Of a stretch of 64,000 nt of DNA, positions 26,031-34,329 are shown piece after piece. Both the position numbers and the translations under genes were made by a program. Below the pieces are notes generated by a model. The model searched no databases, had not been told where the DNA came from, and was given only the letters and a program-made list of their open reading frames with translations. Position 1 is the first letter of the stretch. Each line of letters starts with the position of its first letter. This DNA is from Rhodocyclaceae bacterium (GTDB taxonomy: Bacteria; Pseudomonadota; Gammaproteobacteria; Burkholderiales; Rhodocyclaceae), in NCBI GenBank assembly GCA_016791105.1, contig JAEUNM010000104.1, positions 26,242 to 90,241 of the forward strand. The letters run 5' to 3'.

Positions 26031-27038
26031 TTATTCGCCGAAGCTCACGAGCTGTTGCAGCGTGTTCATGATGCGGTCGAGTACGAAGCCGACGAAACCG
26101 ATGGTGAATACCGCCACCATGATGCGCCCCAGGGAATGCGAGCTGCCGTTCTGGAATTCATCCCACACGAATTTGCCCAGACCGGGGTTCTGCGCCAGCA
26201 TTTCGGCCGCAATCAGCACCATCCAGCCCACGCCCAGGGACAGGCGCAGGCCCGTGAATATGAGCTTGAGGGAGGAGGGCAGAACGATTTTGGTGACTTT
26301 GGTCCACCAGGACAGGCGCAGCACCTTGGATACGTTGAGCAAATCCTTGTCTATCGACGCCACGCCCACGGCGGTGTTGATGAGCGTGGGCCACAGCGAG
26401 CAGAGGGTGACGGTAATGGCCGATACGATGAAGGACTTTTCGAAAATCGGGCTGCTGCTGGTATATACCGCGCTGACCACCAGCGTTACGATGGGCAGCC
26501 AGGCGAGCGGCGACACCGGACGGAAAATCTGGATCATGGGGTTCAGTGCGATCTGGAAATTGCGCGACAGGCCGCACAATATGCCGAGCGGTATGGCCAC
26601 CAGGGTGCCGATGGCAAAGCCCGTGAACACCGTATAGAGGCTGGTTACGATCTGGTCGAAATACGTCGGCTTGCCGGTCCAGGGGCGCACCGACACTTCG
26701 GCGGCCGGGTTTTCCGCGCGCGCTTCGGCGACGCGCTTTTCCTGGCGCTCATTAAAGTCCGCACGTTTCTGGCGCTCGGCATGGTGTTCAGCGACCAGGC
26801 CTTGCGCTTCTTCCCACACCTGGGCGGGGCCCGGAATGGCGCCCAGACTGGTCTGCACGCCGGAGGCCAGGGCGTGCCAGATGGCCAGGAAAATGACGAA
26901 CGCCAGCACCGGCACGCCGATCTGACGCACGATGTCCTTGAATTGGTCCTTGGGATCTTCGCCCGCGGCCAGTCGCACAAAGGGGACGAACCACGTAAAG
27001 CCCGTCTTGTTCAAAAAATTTGCCGTGGTGTTGAGCAT
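26031..27038 (-). CDS. nrtB: nitrate/nitrite ABC transporter permease
   Basis: A 335-residue inner-membrane permease of the NrtB/CmpB/SsuC type. A first membrane segment near residues 40-58 is followed by a charged, coiled-coil-like insert (about 75-120, [20 protein letters not shown]), then five or more segments. The BPD permease EAA-type loop lies around 250-280 ([20 protein letters not shown] is the preceding part). It has to pair with the periplasmic NrtA and the fused ATPase encoded on either side. The start at 27038 reads [14 protein letters not shown] with aaGGAAT upstream. Confidence 0.92.
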   Translation of the reverse strand: MLNTTANFLNKTGFTWFVPFVRLAAGEDPKDQFKDIVRQIGVPVLAFVIFLAIWHALASGVQTSLGAIPGPAQVWEEAQGLVAEHHAERQKRADFNERQEKRVAEARAENPAAEVSVRPWTGKPTYFDQIVTSLYTVFTGFAIGTLVAIPLGILCGLSRNFQIALNPMIQIFRPVSPLAWLPIVTLVVSAVYTSSSPIFEKSFIVSAITVTLCSLWPTLINTAVGVASIDKDLLNVSKVLRLSWWTKVTKIVLPSSLKLIFTGLRLSLGVGWMVLIAAEMLAQNPGLGKFVWDEFQNGSSHSLGRIMVAVFTIGFVGFVLDRIMNTLQQLVSFGE

Positions 27039-27111
27039 GGCGATTCCTTACTATGTTTAGTGTTGATAAAGCCAGGCGGCGCCGGCACTATGTGGCACGG
27101 CGCCGGCCGCC

Positions 27112-28500
27112 TTACTTGACCTGTTCTTTGCCCTTCAGGCCGATTTTCAGGCTGTCTATGTAGGCATTGGGTTTGGAGCCGTCATAGCTCACGCCGTCCA
27201 GAAAGTCCTTGGTGGCGGGCTTGAAGCCGGTTTCTTTGGCGAAATCGGGGAAATCCGCGGCTTTCATTTTGCCCTCGGCGATCAGTTCTTTCGCGGCGGC
27301 TGCGTAAATGTCCGGGCGATAGACTTTTTTCGCGGTGTCCATGTACCAGGAATCCGGCTTGAATTCGGCAATCTGGCCCCAGCGGCGCATTTGCGTCAGA
27401 TACCAGATGGCGTCCGAATAGTAGGGGTAGGTCGCGTTGTAACGGAAGAACACGTTGAAATCGGGCACCTTGCGCACGTCGCCCTTTTCGTATTCGAAGG
27501 TGCCGGTCATGCTGTTGGCGATCACCTTGTAGTCGGCGCCGACGTAGTTTGAAGCCGAGATCATTTTTGCGGCTTCCTGGCGGTTCTTGTCGTTTTCCGC
27601 ATCCAGCCAGTAGGCGGCGCGAATGAGCGCCTTCACCACCGCCTTGTGGGTTTTCGGATTTTTGTCGTTCCACTCCTTGGTGACGCCAAACACCTTTTCC
27701 GGGTTGTTCTTTTCGATTTCAAAGTCGGTGATGACCGGCGCACCTATGCCCTTGAACACCGCCTGCTGGTTCCACGGTTCGCCCACGCAATAGCCGTCTA
27801 TGGTGCCGGCTTCCATGGTGGCAGGCATTTGCGGCGGCGGGGTGACGGACAGCAGCACGTCGGCATTGATGTTGCCGGCCGTGTCGCCCTTTAGTGGTGC
27901 GTACAGGCCGGGGTGCAGTCCGCCCGAAGCGAGCCAGTAGCGCAGTTCATAGTTGTGCGTGGAAACCGGGAACACCATGCCCATCTTGAAGGCCTTGCCT
28001 TCTTTCTTGTAGTCATCCACGACTGCCTTGAGGTAGTCCGCCTTGATCGGATGCACCGGCTTGCCGTCCGGACCTTTGGGCAATTTGGCCTTGAGCTTTT
28101 CCATGACGGCGTTGGAAACCGTGATGGCATTGCCATTCAGGTCCATCGAAAAAGCCGTGATCACTTCCGCCTTGGTGCCGTAGCCTATGGTGGCGCCCAG
28201 GGGCTGGCCGGCCAGCATGTGTGCGCCATCCAGTTCGCCGGAAATGACGCGGTCCAGCAGCACCTTCCAGTTGGCCTGCGCTTCCAGCGTGACGTACAGG
28301 CCTTCGTCCTCGAAATAATGCTTTTCGTAAGCCACTGCCAGGGGCGCCATGTCGGTCAGTTTGATGAAGCCGAATTTGAGGTCCGGCTTTTCGACTTTAT
28401 CCTTGGCCTGGGCGGCGCCGGCAAACGCGGCGAGGGCCACGGCGGCGGCCAGGGTGCAGCGGGCGAATCGGCTGTGGGAGCGGGATTGCGTGATCGGCAT
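27112..28500 (-). CDS. nrtA: nitrate/nitrite ABC transporter substrate-binding protein
   Basis: A 462-residue periplasmic binding protein with a signal peptide (about 1-32, [16 protein letters not shown]). It belongs to the NrtA/CmpA family that binds nitrate and nitrite: [58 protein letters not shown] and [13 protein letters not shown] are family hallmarks. The start at 28500 has GAGGAG. It is the first gene of nrtA-nrtB-ATPase, transcribed from a candidate sigma-54 promoter through an attenuator leader. The cytoplasmic paralogue NasS is encoded upstream on the same strand. Confidence 0.94.
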   Translation of the reverse strand: MPITQSRSHSRFARCTLAAAVALAAFAGAAQAKDKVEKPDLKFGFIKLTDMAPLAVAYEKHYFEDEGLYVTLEAQANWKVLLDRVISGELDGAHMLAGQPLGATIGYGTKAEVITAFSMDLNGNAITVSNAVMEKLKAKLPKGPDGKPVHPIKADYLKAVVDDYKKEGKAFKMGMVFPVSTHNYELRYWLASGGLHPGLYAPLKGDTAGNINADVLLSVTPPPQMPATMEAGTIDGYCVGEPWNQQAVFKGIGAPVITDFEIEKNNPEKVFGVTKEWNDKNPKTHKAVVKALIRAAYWLDAENDKNRQEAAKMISASNYVGADYKVIANSMTGTFEYEKGDVRKVPDFNVFFRYNATYPYYSDAIWYLTQMRRWGQIAEFKPDSWYMDTAKKVYRPDIYAAAAKELIAEGKMKAADFPDFAKETGFKPATKDFLDGVSYDGSKPNAYIDSLKIGLKGKEQVK

Positions 28501-28544
28501 TTGGAAATCTCCTCGTAAATTTAAAAAGCGGCTGGCTCGCGGCG

Positions 28545-28594
28545 AAAAAAAGCGCCCACGCAGCCGGTTCGATTAAACCGACTAACGTGGACGC
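28545..28594 (-). terminator. leader terminator (attenuator) upstream of nrtA
   Basis: On the minus strand the outer stem GCGTCCACG / CGTGGGCGC (one G-U pair) and the inner stem AGTCGGTT / AACCGGCT close a short AATC-type loop and are followed by seven T residues. This is a full intrinsic terminator placed 45 bp before the nrtA start codon. A terminator before the first gene implies regulated read-through, as in nasF-type leaders. Confidence 0.85.
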
Positions 28595-28605
28595 CTTTGT
28601 CCGTC

Positions 28606-28663
28606 GTGACCCAACCGCGGGTCACAGTGCGAAATATTTACCTGGGGCTTCTGAACGAAGCCC
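28606..28663 (-). promoter_or_regulatory. two-hairpin leader RNA, candidate NasT (ANTAR) target
   Basis: On the minus strand two hairpins precede the attenuator: GGGCTTC-GTTCA-GAAGCCC (28645-28663, five-base loop) and GTGACCC-GCGGTT-GGGTCAC (28606-28625, six-base loop). ANTAR regulators such as NasR/NasT bind paired stem-loops with hexanucleotide loops and prevent formation of a downstream terminator. Position 4 of the six-base loop is G as in the known motif, but position 1 is G rather than A, and the first loop has five bases. Assignment rests on architecture and on the linked nasT gene. Confidence 0.65.
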
Positions 28664-28715
28664 TATGCGCCGGCACCCGCCATTGAATGTCTGCGCGCTT
28701 GGTTCATTGCTTATT

Positions 28716-28732
28716 AAGCAATCGCCATGCCA
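28716..28732 (-). promoter_or_regulatory. sigma-54 promoter for nrtA operon
   Basis: On the minus strand TGGCATGGCGATTGCTT matches the -24/-12 consensus TGGCAC-N5-TTGCT with one change (C to T) and exact GG to GC spacing. Transcription would start near 28704 and give a leader of about 200 nt carrying the hairpins and attenuator. An NtrC-like but poorly spaced dyad (TGCGCA...GGTGCA, 28826-28844) lies about 95 bp upstream and might be an enhancer site. Confidence 0.78.
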
Positions 28733-28873
28733 GGGTCGGTGCAGTCGCAATTCTTGCGGATTACTGGCACATGAGGGGCGGCGCGCACAAGTGCGGCGCA
28801 TGCTTCGGCAGCCGCCGGCGCGCTCTGCACCGTGGCAGTGCGCAGGCGGCTGGTCGGTAAGAAGAAGCGAGGC

Positions 28874-30184
28874 TCAGATTTTTTCGTGTAGCGCAGCCAT
28901 GTGCATGGCATGCACCGGAATGTTGCGCGACAGATCGCCGGGATGGTCGGGATCGAAATTTGCGCCGTCGAAAAAGCGGTCCGCACCCATTTCGAGCTGT
29001 CTGCCGCCGCCCGCGATGGACCAGGCGCCGGCGTGCAGTCCTTCGGATTTGTAATCCACATCCGGCACCGGCAGGCCCAGGTCGGCCGCGGCGGCGCGGT
29101 AAATGTCGGTGCGATAGACGCTTTCGGCGATTTGCCGCAAGTCCTGCTGCGCGTCGATTTGTCCCCAGCGTACCATTTGTGCGAGCAGCCACAGGGCGTG
29201 CGAACGCCAGGGAAAATTCGCGCAGTAACGGTGGAATACGTTGAAATCGGTCATTTTTACCGGCGCTTCGTCGTGCGCGTAGCGCCAGGTGCCGGTCATC
29301 GAGTGCGCCACTACCTCTGCCGGGGCATGCACGTATTCGCGCCGCGCAATCAGATGCACGACTTCGGCGCGATTTTCCGCGGCATCCATCCAGCGCGCCG
29401 CCTGCAGCAGGGCGCGCAACAGGGCGCGGTGGGTATTGGGATGCGCCTCGGCCCAGGCGCGGGTTACGCCGAATACCTTTTCCGGGGCGTTGTTCCACAA
29501 TTCGTAGCCGGTGACCACCACGTGGCCTATGCCCAGTTCCACCGCCTGCTGGTTCCACGGCTCGCCCACGCAATAGCCGACGATGGCGCGCGAAGCCAGG
29601 TTATCCACCATTTGCGGCGGCGGCAGCACAACCAGGCGTAGATCGCGGTCCGGATCTATGCCGGCCGATGCCATCCAGTAGCGCAGCTGGTAGTTGTGCA
29701 TCGATACCGGGAACACCATCGCGAAGGTCATGGGCGGGCGCCCGGCGGCGCGGTCCTCGTCTATCACCTTGCGCAGCGCGGTGGCCGCAATGGGCCGTTG
29801 TTGCATGGCCTGCGGGTCGGCTTTCTGCATGCGCGCGTACAACTCGTTGGAAACGGTGATGGCGTTGCCATTCAGGTCCATGGAAAACGCCGTCACCATG
29901 GCTTTTTGCGCGCCGGCCAGGCCCAGCGTGGCGGCGATGGGCATGCCCGCCAGCATGTGTGCGCCATCCAGCTCGCCGAGCACCACCTTGTCGCGGATAT
30001 TGGCCCAGGACGGCTCGCGGGACAGCGATACGTCCAGGCCCTGCTGCGCGAAATAGCCCATTTCTTTGGCCACTACCAGCGGTGCGCAATCGGTGAGTGG
30101 AATGATGCCCAGGCGCAGCCGGGTTTTTTCCAGGCCGCTGCCGCCGGTGGGCTGTGGCTCGTCCGCGTATTCAAATTGGGTCAT
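28874..30184 (-). CDS. nasS: cytoplasmic nitrate/nitrite sensor NasS (NrtA-like, no signal peptide)
   Basis: A 436-residue NrtA/CmpA-family protein starting MTQFEYADEPQP (ATG at 30184, with AGGAAC upstream). It lacks a signal peptide, the feature separating NasS from NrtA. Family signatures are conserved: [59 protein letters not shown] and FNVFHRYCANFPWRSH. NasS holds the antiterminator NasT inactive and releases it when nitrate or nitrite binds. The gene follows nasT by 142 bp and precedes the nrtA leader. The open frame extends upstream to 30367, but that part has no NasS character. Confidence 0.9.
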   Translation of the reverse strand: MTQFEYADEPQPTGGSGLEKTRLRLGIIPLTDCAPLVVAKEMGYFAQQGLDVSLSREPSWANIRDKVVLGELDGAHMLAGMPIAATLGLAGAQKAMVTAFSMDLNGNAITVSNELYARMQKADPQAMQQRPIAATALRKVIDEDRAAGRPPMTFAMVFPVSMHNYQLRYWMASAGIDPDRDLRLVVLPPPQMVDNLASRAIVGYCVGEPWNQQAVELGIGHVVVTGYELWNNAPEKVFGVTRAWAEAHPNTHRALLRALLQAARWMDAAENRAEVVHLIARREYVHAPAEVVAHSMTGTWRYAHDEAPVKMTDFNVFHRYCANFPWRSHALWLLAQMVRWGQIDAQQDLRQIAESVYRTDIYRAAAADLGLPVPDVDYKSEGLHAGAWSIAGGGRQLEMGADRFFDGANFDPDHPGDLSRNIPVHAMHMAALHEKI

Positions 30185-30326
30185 GTCGATGTTCCTGATT
30201 GCGCGCGGCCTGCCGGCGTGCCCGGCGAGGGGCCGAGGGGTGCGCGCGCGTGCAACAAAAAGCCAAGCCAGAAGCGTGCCAAACACGCTATCGGTGCAGC
30301 CTTGCCGCACGCGGCGGACCTGGCCT

Positions 30327-30902
30327 TCATAACAGCAGGGCGGCGCTATCCAGCACGCCCTGGGCAATATCGACGATGCGCTTGCCGCGTTCCATGGCGA
30401 GCTTGCGCAAGGCGTGGTAGGCGGCGTCCTCTTCCATGCCCTTGGTTTTCATCAGCACGCCTTTGGCGCGTTCGATGACCACCCGCTCGGCCAGCTTGCG
30501 CGATGCTTCGTCGCGCTCCTGGCGGAGCTTCTGGAATTGCTCGAACTGCACCAGCGCCACTTCGACGATGGACGCCAGCTTTTCCGGCGCCACCGTTTCG
30601 GCGACGTAGGCGGCGACCCCGGCGCGCAGCGCGCTGCGTATCACGGCCGCGTCGCGCTCGCGCGAAAACAGCAGCACGGGGCGCGGGTTGGCGCGATTGA
30701 GCGTGGCCAAATGTTCGAGGGTGTCGCGGCTGGGCGATTCGGTGTCGATCAGAATGACATCCGGCGCCACGGTTTCGACCTGCTGGGCAAGATCGATCGC
30801 GCTGGGAAGTACGGCCGCGACCTGGTAGCCCGCGCGTATCAGTCCTACCCCTATTTCGCTGGCACGCTCGCGCGATTCATCGACAACGAGAATTTTCAGC
30901 AT
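30327..30902 (-). CDS. nasT: ANTAR-domain transcription antiterminator NasT
   Basis: A 191-residue protein with an N-terminal pseudo-receiver (LKILVVDESRERASEIG, residues 1-120) and a C-terminal ANTAR RNA-binding domain (about 130-188, VVIERAKGVLMKTKGM ... ALRKLAMERGKRIVDIA). The receiver has an aspartate in ILIDTES, but the usual KP segment reads YVAETVAP, so phosphorylation is doubtful, as in other NasT/AmiR proteins. The start at 30902 (MLKILVV) is preferred over the upstream in-frame ATG at 30995. It probably binds the nrtA leader hairpins and permits read-through. Confidence 0.92.
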   Translation of the reverse strand: MLKILVVDESRERASEIGVGLIRAGYQVAAVLPSAIDLAQQVETVAPDVILIDTESPSRDTLEHLATLNRANPRPVLLFSRERDAAVIRSALRAGVAAYVAETVAPEKLASIVEVALVQFEQFQKLRQERDEASRKLAERVVIERAKGVLMKTKGMEEDAAYHALRKLAMERGKRIVDIAQGVLDSAALLL

Positions 30903-31463
30903 GTTCGGGCTGTGATTGCATTTCCTGGATGCAAGCAGAAAGCGTGCCAACAATTCGAGGCCTTCCTTTGAGCGCACGGGCATGCAGTTGCCCATGACCA
31001 GAAGGGCGCGTGCTATGGCGCGTGAGAACTCGGGTAAACGAGCGTGGCCGTGGTGCCATCGTCGGCGCCGACGCCGACGCTACATGGATCAATGAAGAAA
31101 TCGATACCGAGTCCCAGGAGAAATTCGAGGAAGGAATCGGCAAAACACTGTATTGGGGCGTAGTCTGCACACCCCGCAGGGGCTAAACCGAGTTGGCCCG
31201 GCGTCACCTCGTGCGACGTCTAAAGTCGTTCGGCGCAGCCCTGTACATCCTCTGTTCTGGTTCGATTTGAGGGGTGCCCAGTTCAAAACATGTGCTTGCG
31301 CGCAGCGTGCGCATGCGGGTCACAGGCTGATTCAGCCTCGCCGTAACATTGAATTGTGTGAATCATTAACCGAATAATTGCTATCTAACGCGAACATGGT
31401 TGTTGTCGTCTACCACGAAGTGCAGGCAAAGACGGGTGCAGGTGATAGGGGGCGTAAATCGGA
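30903..31463. other. 561-bp intergenic region
   Basis: This lies between the nasT start and the HD-GYP gene end. Apart from the candidate sigma-54 promoter at 30934-30949, nothing is supported. Short open frames (for example 31013-31207, minus strand) lack ribosome sites and family resemblance. Confidence 0.5.
30934..30949 (-). promoter_or_regulatory. candidate sigma-54 promoter for nasT-nasS
   Basis: On the minus strand TGGCACGCTTTCTGCT fits TGGCAC-N5-TTGCT with a perfect -24 element and one mismatch in the -12 element (CTGC for TTGC), with correct spacing. It ends 32 bp before the nasT start. The start codon at 30995 considered for a longer protein would lie upstream of this promoter, which supports the 30902 start. 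Confidence 0.6.
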
Positions 31464-32603
31464 CTAAATCCGGAAGCGTCGCTGTATGGCTTCCACTTCA
31501 CGCTGGCTCTCCCACAGAGCCGCTACACACTGTGCATCGAGGCGGCCGGCCGCGGCGTCGCGCTGCAATTCGGCAAACGCCTCGTCATTGCTCCAGGTGC
31601 GCTTGTAGGGGCGTGGGCCGGTCAGCGCGTCGAATACGTCGGCCACCGCGGTGATGCGCGCTTCCAGCGCCAGTTGTTCGCCACTCAGGCCCCGCGGGTA
31701 GCCGCTACCGTCCAGGCGTTCGTGATGGCCGGCGACGATATTGCGCAACACGTCAACGTTATGCAGCGCGCGCAGGCGCAAATCGTCGATCAGCGTGGCG
31801 ATCAGTTCCATGCCTTTTTCGACATGGGACTGCATGATGCGGCGCTCATCGGCGTCGAAGCGGCCGCGCTTGAGCAAAATGCTGTCGGGTATACCCACCT
31901 TGCCGATGTCGTGCAAGGGCGCGAACAGGAATACATGTTCCACGAATTCCTCGTCGCGGGCGTGCAGGGGCGCCACGCGCTGCGCGATGAGCCGCGCATA
32001 GCGCGCCATGCGGTCCAGATGGGTGCCGGTCTCGACGTCGCGCAAATGCGCCATGCTGCGCGCGAGGTGTATGGCGCCGATCAGGCTGCGCAGGGCGGCC
32101 AGTTCGGCCGCCACGATGGTGGCCACCAGTTGTGCGAATTGATCGAGTTGCTCGCCCAGTTTGCCGCCGAATCCGCCAGGCTGGGGCGAGGCGAAAAACA
32201 CGAATCCGATCAGATCCTCGCCATCGAGCAGGGGCTGCACTCGACAGGACCGCGGGCGGCCGGGTGCGATCGGGTAGAGCGCCAGGAATAGTGATGTTTG
32301 CTCGCCGTGCAAATCCGCAATGCAATGCGCAGCGCGGTTTTGCGCGGCCCCGGCCAGCGCCGGCAGGTCCGCGAGGCGCGCCGAGTAGGGGGCGGGAGCG
32401 ATGCCGCCGCTATGCGCGTAAGCGCTCAATTCGCCGGTTTTTGTGTCGAACAGGGCAACGGCAACGCAGGCGACTTCGGGATGACGTCGCGCCAGGCCAT
32501 CGTGCAAGGCGCGCAAATTCTGGGTGAAGCTGCGATGCTGCTGTGCCCGCTGCGCAAGCCGCAGCGGCGCGATCGTATCGTCATGCAAATGATTTGTGTC
32601 CAT
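31464..32603 (-). CDS. HD-GYP domain protein (putative cyclic-di-GMP phosphodiesterase) with N-terminal GAF-like region
   Basis: A 379-residue soluble protein from the ATG at 32603 (MDTNHLHDD). The frame is open upstream to 33104 without further domain character, and a weak GGAAA precedes the chosen start. A GAF-like sensory region (about 20-180) is followed by an HD-GYP domain (about 195-360). Catalytic motifs are present: the HD pair in APLHDIGKVGIPD, the histidine pair in GHHERLDGSGYPRGL, and DVFDALTGPRPYK. The predicted activity is hydrolysis of cyclic di-GMP. No GGDEF partner gene is in the window. It is divergent from the HDOD gene at 33236. Confidence 0.88.
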   Translation of the reverse strand: MDTNHLHDDTIAPLRLAQRAQQHRSFTQNLRALHDGLARRHPEVACVAVALFDTKTGELSAYAHSGGIAPAPYSARLADLPALAGAAQNRAAHCIADLHGEQTSLFLALYPIAPGRPRSCRVQPLLDGEDLIGFVFFASPQPGGFGGKLGEQLDQFAQLVATIVAAELAALRSLIGAIHLARSMAHLRDVETGTHLDRMARYARLIAQRVAPLHARDEEFVEHVFLFAPLHDIGKVGIPDSILLKRGRFDADERRIMQSHVEKGMELIATLIDDLRLRALHNVDVLRNIVAGHHERLDGSGYPRGLSGEQLALEARITAVADVFDALTGPRPYKRTWSNDEAFAELQRDAAAGRLDAQCVAALWESQREVEAIQRRFRI

Positions 32604-33235
32604 TTTGTATTTCCGTTTTGCCCCGGCCCTGGCCTGGCCTGGAAGGATCGTCTCCGCTCCTATGCCAGCCGGTCCGGTCATTTTTGATTGCCGCTTCGAT
32701 ACTGCGGATATGGCGACACCCCATGCCGCCTTGTCGCGATTTCGCGCCGTATGTAGCGCGGGCGCAAAATTTGATTTGTCCCGGATGCGATGGCTTGCAC
32801 CGGCTCCGCATCGGCGGCGGACATCGTGCCCGCAGTTTAACGCCGCCGTCGCAATTCCAGCGTACCGTTTGGCATCCGACTGACGACTGCCGCATGCCAG
32901 GCCGGCACCGACGCAGCACGGCTCGGCCTGCGCGAACGGCGCTCGGTGCAACTGCGCAAGTGCGCGCAGCCCTGTTACGGCCCGTGGCCCTGACGGGGGT
33001 GGCTGAACGGCGTATTCGCGGGGCAAGGAAAACTCGTCCGAAGTGGCAAAATTCATGCCGAATTTCAGTGGCTTGAATTCACTGTTGGAACGCGGCTGTT
33101 GCAACTAATCGCCACCCATTCGGAGGCATTCGCCGTTGCGGCGGGAAGCGGACGCGGCGGGCGCGCGACGCCTAAAGTCGCCGCTGGCGCTGCCGATAGG
33201 GCGGTTTATCCGGTCGCCACTGGGATCAAGGAACG
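32604..33235. other. 632-bp intergenic region between divergent genes
   Basis: It should contain divergent promoters for the HD-GYP gene (minus) and the HDOD gene (plus). The minus-strand frame of HD-GYP stays open here to 33104, so a longer N-terminus cannot be excluded (an in-frame ATG begins MTGPAGIGAETILP). That translation is low-complexity and shows no conserved domain. No other feature was seen. Confidence 0.5.
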
Positions 33236-34078
33236 ATGGAGTCGATAGCGGAAAAATCCCACGAGGACGGGCTGGGCCGGCAGGGCGTGGTATTGCCCAG
33301 CCAGCCTGCCGTGCTGCAGGAACTTATGCAGTTGCCCGACCCGGAATACCTCGAAGTAAAAGCCGTAGCGGATCTGATCGCGCGCGATGCCGGTCTGGTC
33401 GCGGGGCTGTTCCGCATTGCGCGCTCGCCTGTATATAGCCGCGGGCGCGTGCCGGAAACCGTATTGCAGGTGCTGCAGGTGGTTGGATTGGGGCGCTCGC
33501 TCAATTTGCTCAAGGCCATCGCCTTGCGCCAGGCTGTGCGCGGCGACCCCGCCATGCTGGAGCGCTTCTGGACACGCTCCCACGATATTGCCATGCGCGC
33601 CGCGCTGATTGCCGAGGAACGCGTGCATGTGTGCAACGTGTTTCCGGACCAGGCCTATCTGGCCGGCATGTTTCACGATTGCGGCGTGCCGGTGCTGGCG
33701 ACGCGCTTCCCGAAGTATTGGGCCAGACTCGACCTGGCCGACGAAGGCGCCTGGGGGGATGTGCGGCGGGAGAATCAGTATTTCAACCTGGACCACTGCG
33801 TGGTGGGCTACCTGATCGCCCGCCACTGGGGCCTGCCGACCTTCATTTGCGAGGCAATCCGCATTCATCACGAAATGCCGGAAGAAAGTTCCAACGTGCG
33901 CGCGGTAATCGGCATCCTGCATCTTGCGACCATGTTCTACCTGCGCCGGCGCGGCATTGCGTGCCGCGAATGGGAGCGCTATCGCGAACGATGGCTGCCC
34001 GAATTCGGCCTGCATTCGTCCGAACTGGTTGAATTCATGGACGAAATCGAACACCGCATGCAGACCGCCACGCCCTGA
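33236..34078 (+). CDS. HDOD domain signalling protein
   Basis: A 280-residue HDOD-domain protein, related to HD phosphohydrolases but typically without the full catalytic set. Recognisable segments are LPSQPAVLQELMQLPDPE at the N-terminus, VADLIARDAGLVAGLFRIA, VLQVLQVVGLGRSLNLLKAI, AGMFHDCGVPVLA and VVGYLIARHWGLP followed by a helical C-terminus. HDOD proteins act as regulatory modules in motility, DNA uptake or stress responses, and the role here cannot be set. The ATG at 33236 has AAGGAAC. It diverges from the HD-GYP gene. Confidence 0.87.
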   Translation: MESIAEKSHEDGLGRQGVVLPSQPAVLQELMQLPDPEYLEVKAVADLIARDAGLVAGLFRIARSPVYSRGRVPETVLQVLQVVGLGRSLNLLKAIALRQAVRGDPAMLERFWTRSHDIAMRAALIAEERVHVCNVFPDQAYLAGMFHDCGVPVLATRFPKYWARLDLADEGAWGDVRRENQYFNLDHCVVGYLIARHWGLPTFICEAIRIHHEMPEESSNVRAVIGILHLATMFYLRRRGIACREWERYRERWLPEFGLHSSELVEFMDEIEHRMQTATP

Positions 34079-34329
34079 GCGGCGGCGTTTCACACGTACA
34101 TTTGGCAACTGCCCGGCACCTCGCGGCGGGCCGGTAGCGTTCATACTTGCCATGCCCGTCAAGCCTGCGGCGCCTGTCTTTGCCGTCGCCTCGCCGCCAC
34201 GCTTTTGCCGCGAATTGAAGCTGCTCGTGCATGTCTTCCCTTGAAGGGGGAAAATAGGCGGGCATCCGCGCATCGGCAGGGAGGCGGCCTCAGGTTGCCA
34301 CCGGAGCGTGGGTAAAAAAAGGAACCATC

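Noticed and set aside
28587..29054. 155-residue plus-strand frame across the nrtA leader
   Set aside because: It overlaps the promoter, hairpins and the nasS 3' end, and has no coding character.
31013..31207. 64-residue minus-strand frame in the nasT/HD-GYP gap
   Set aside because: No ribosome site and no family resemblance. Its composition is not distinct from chance.
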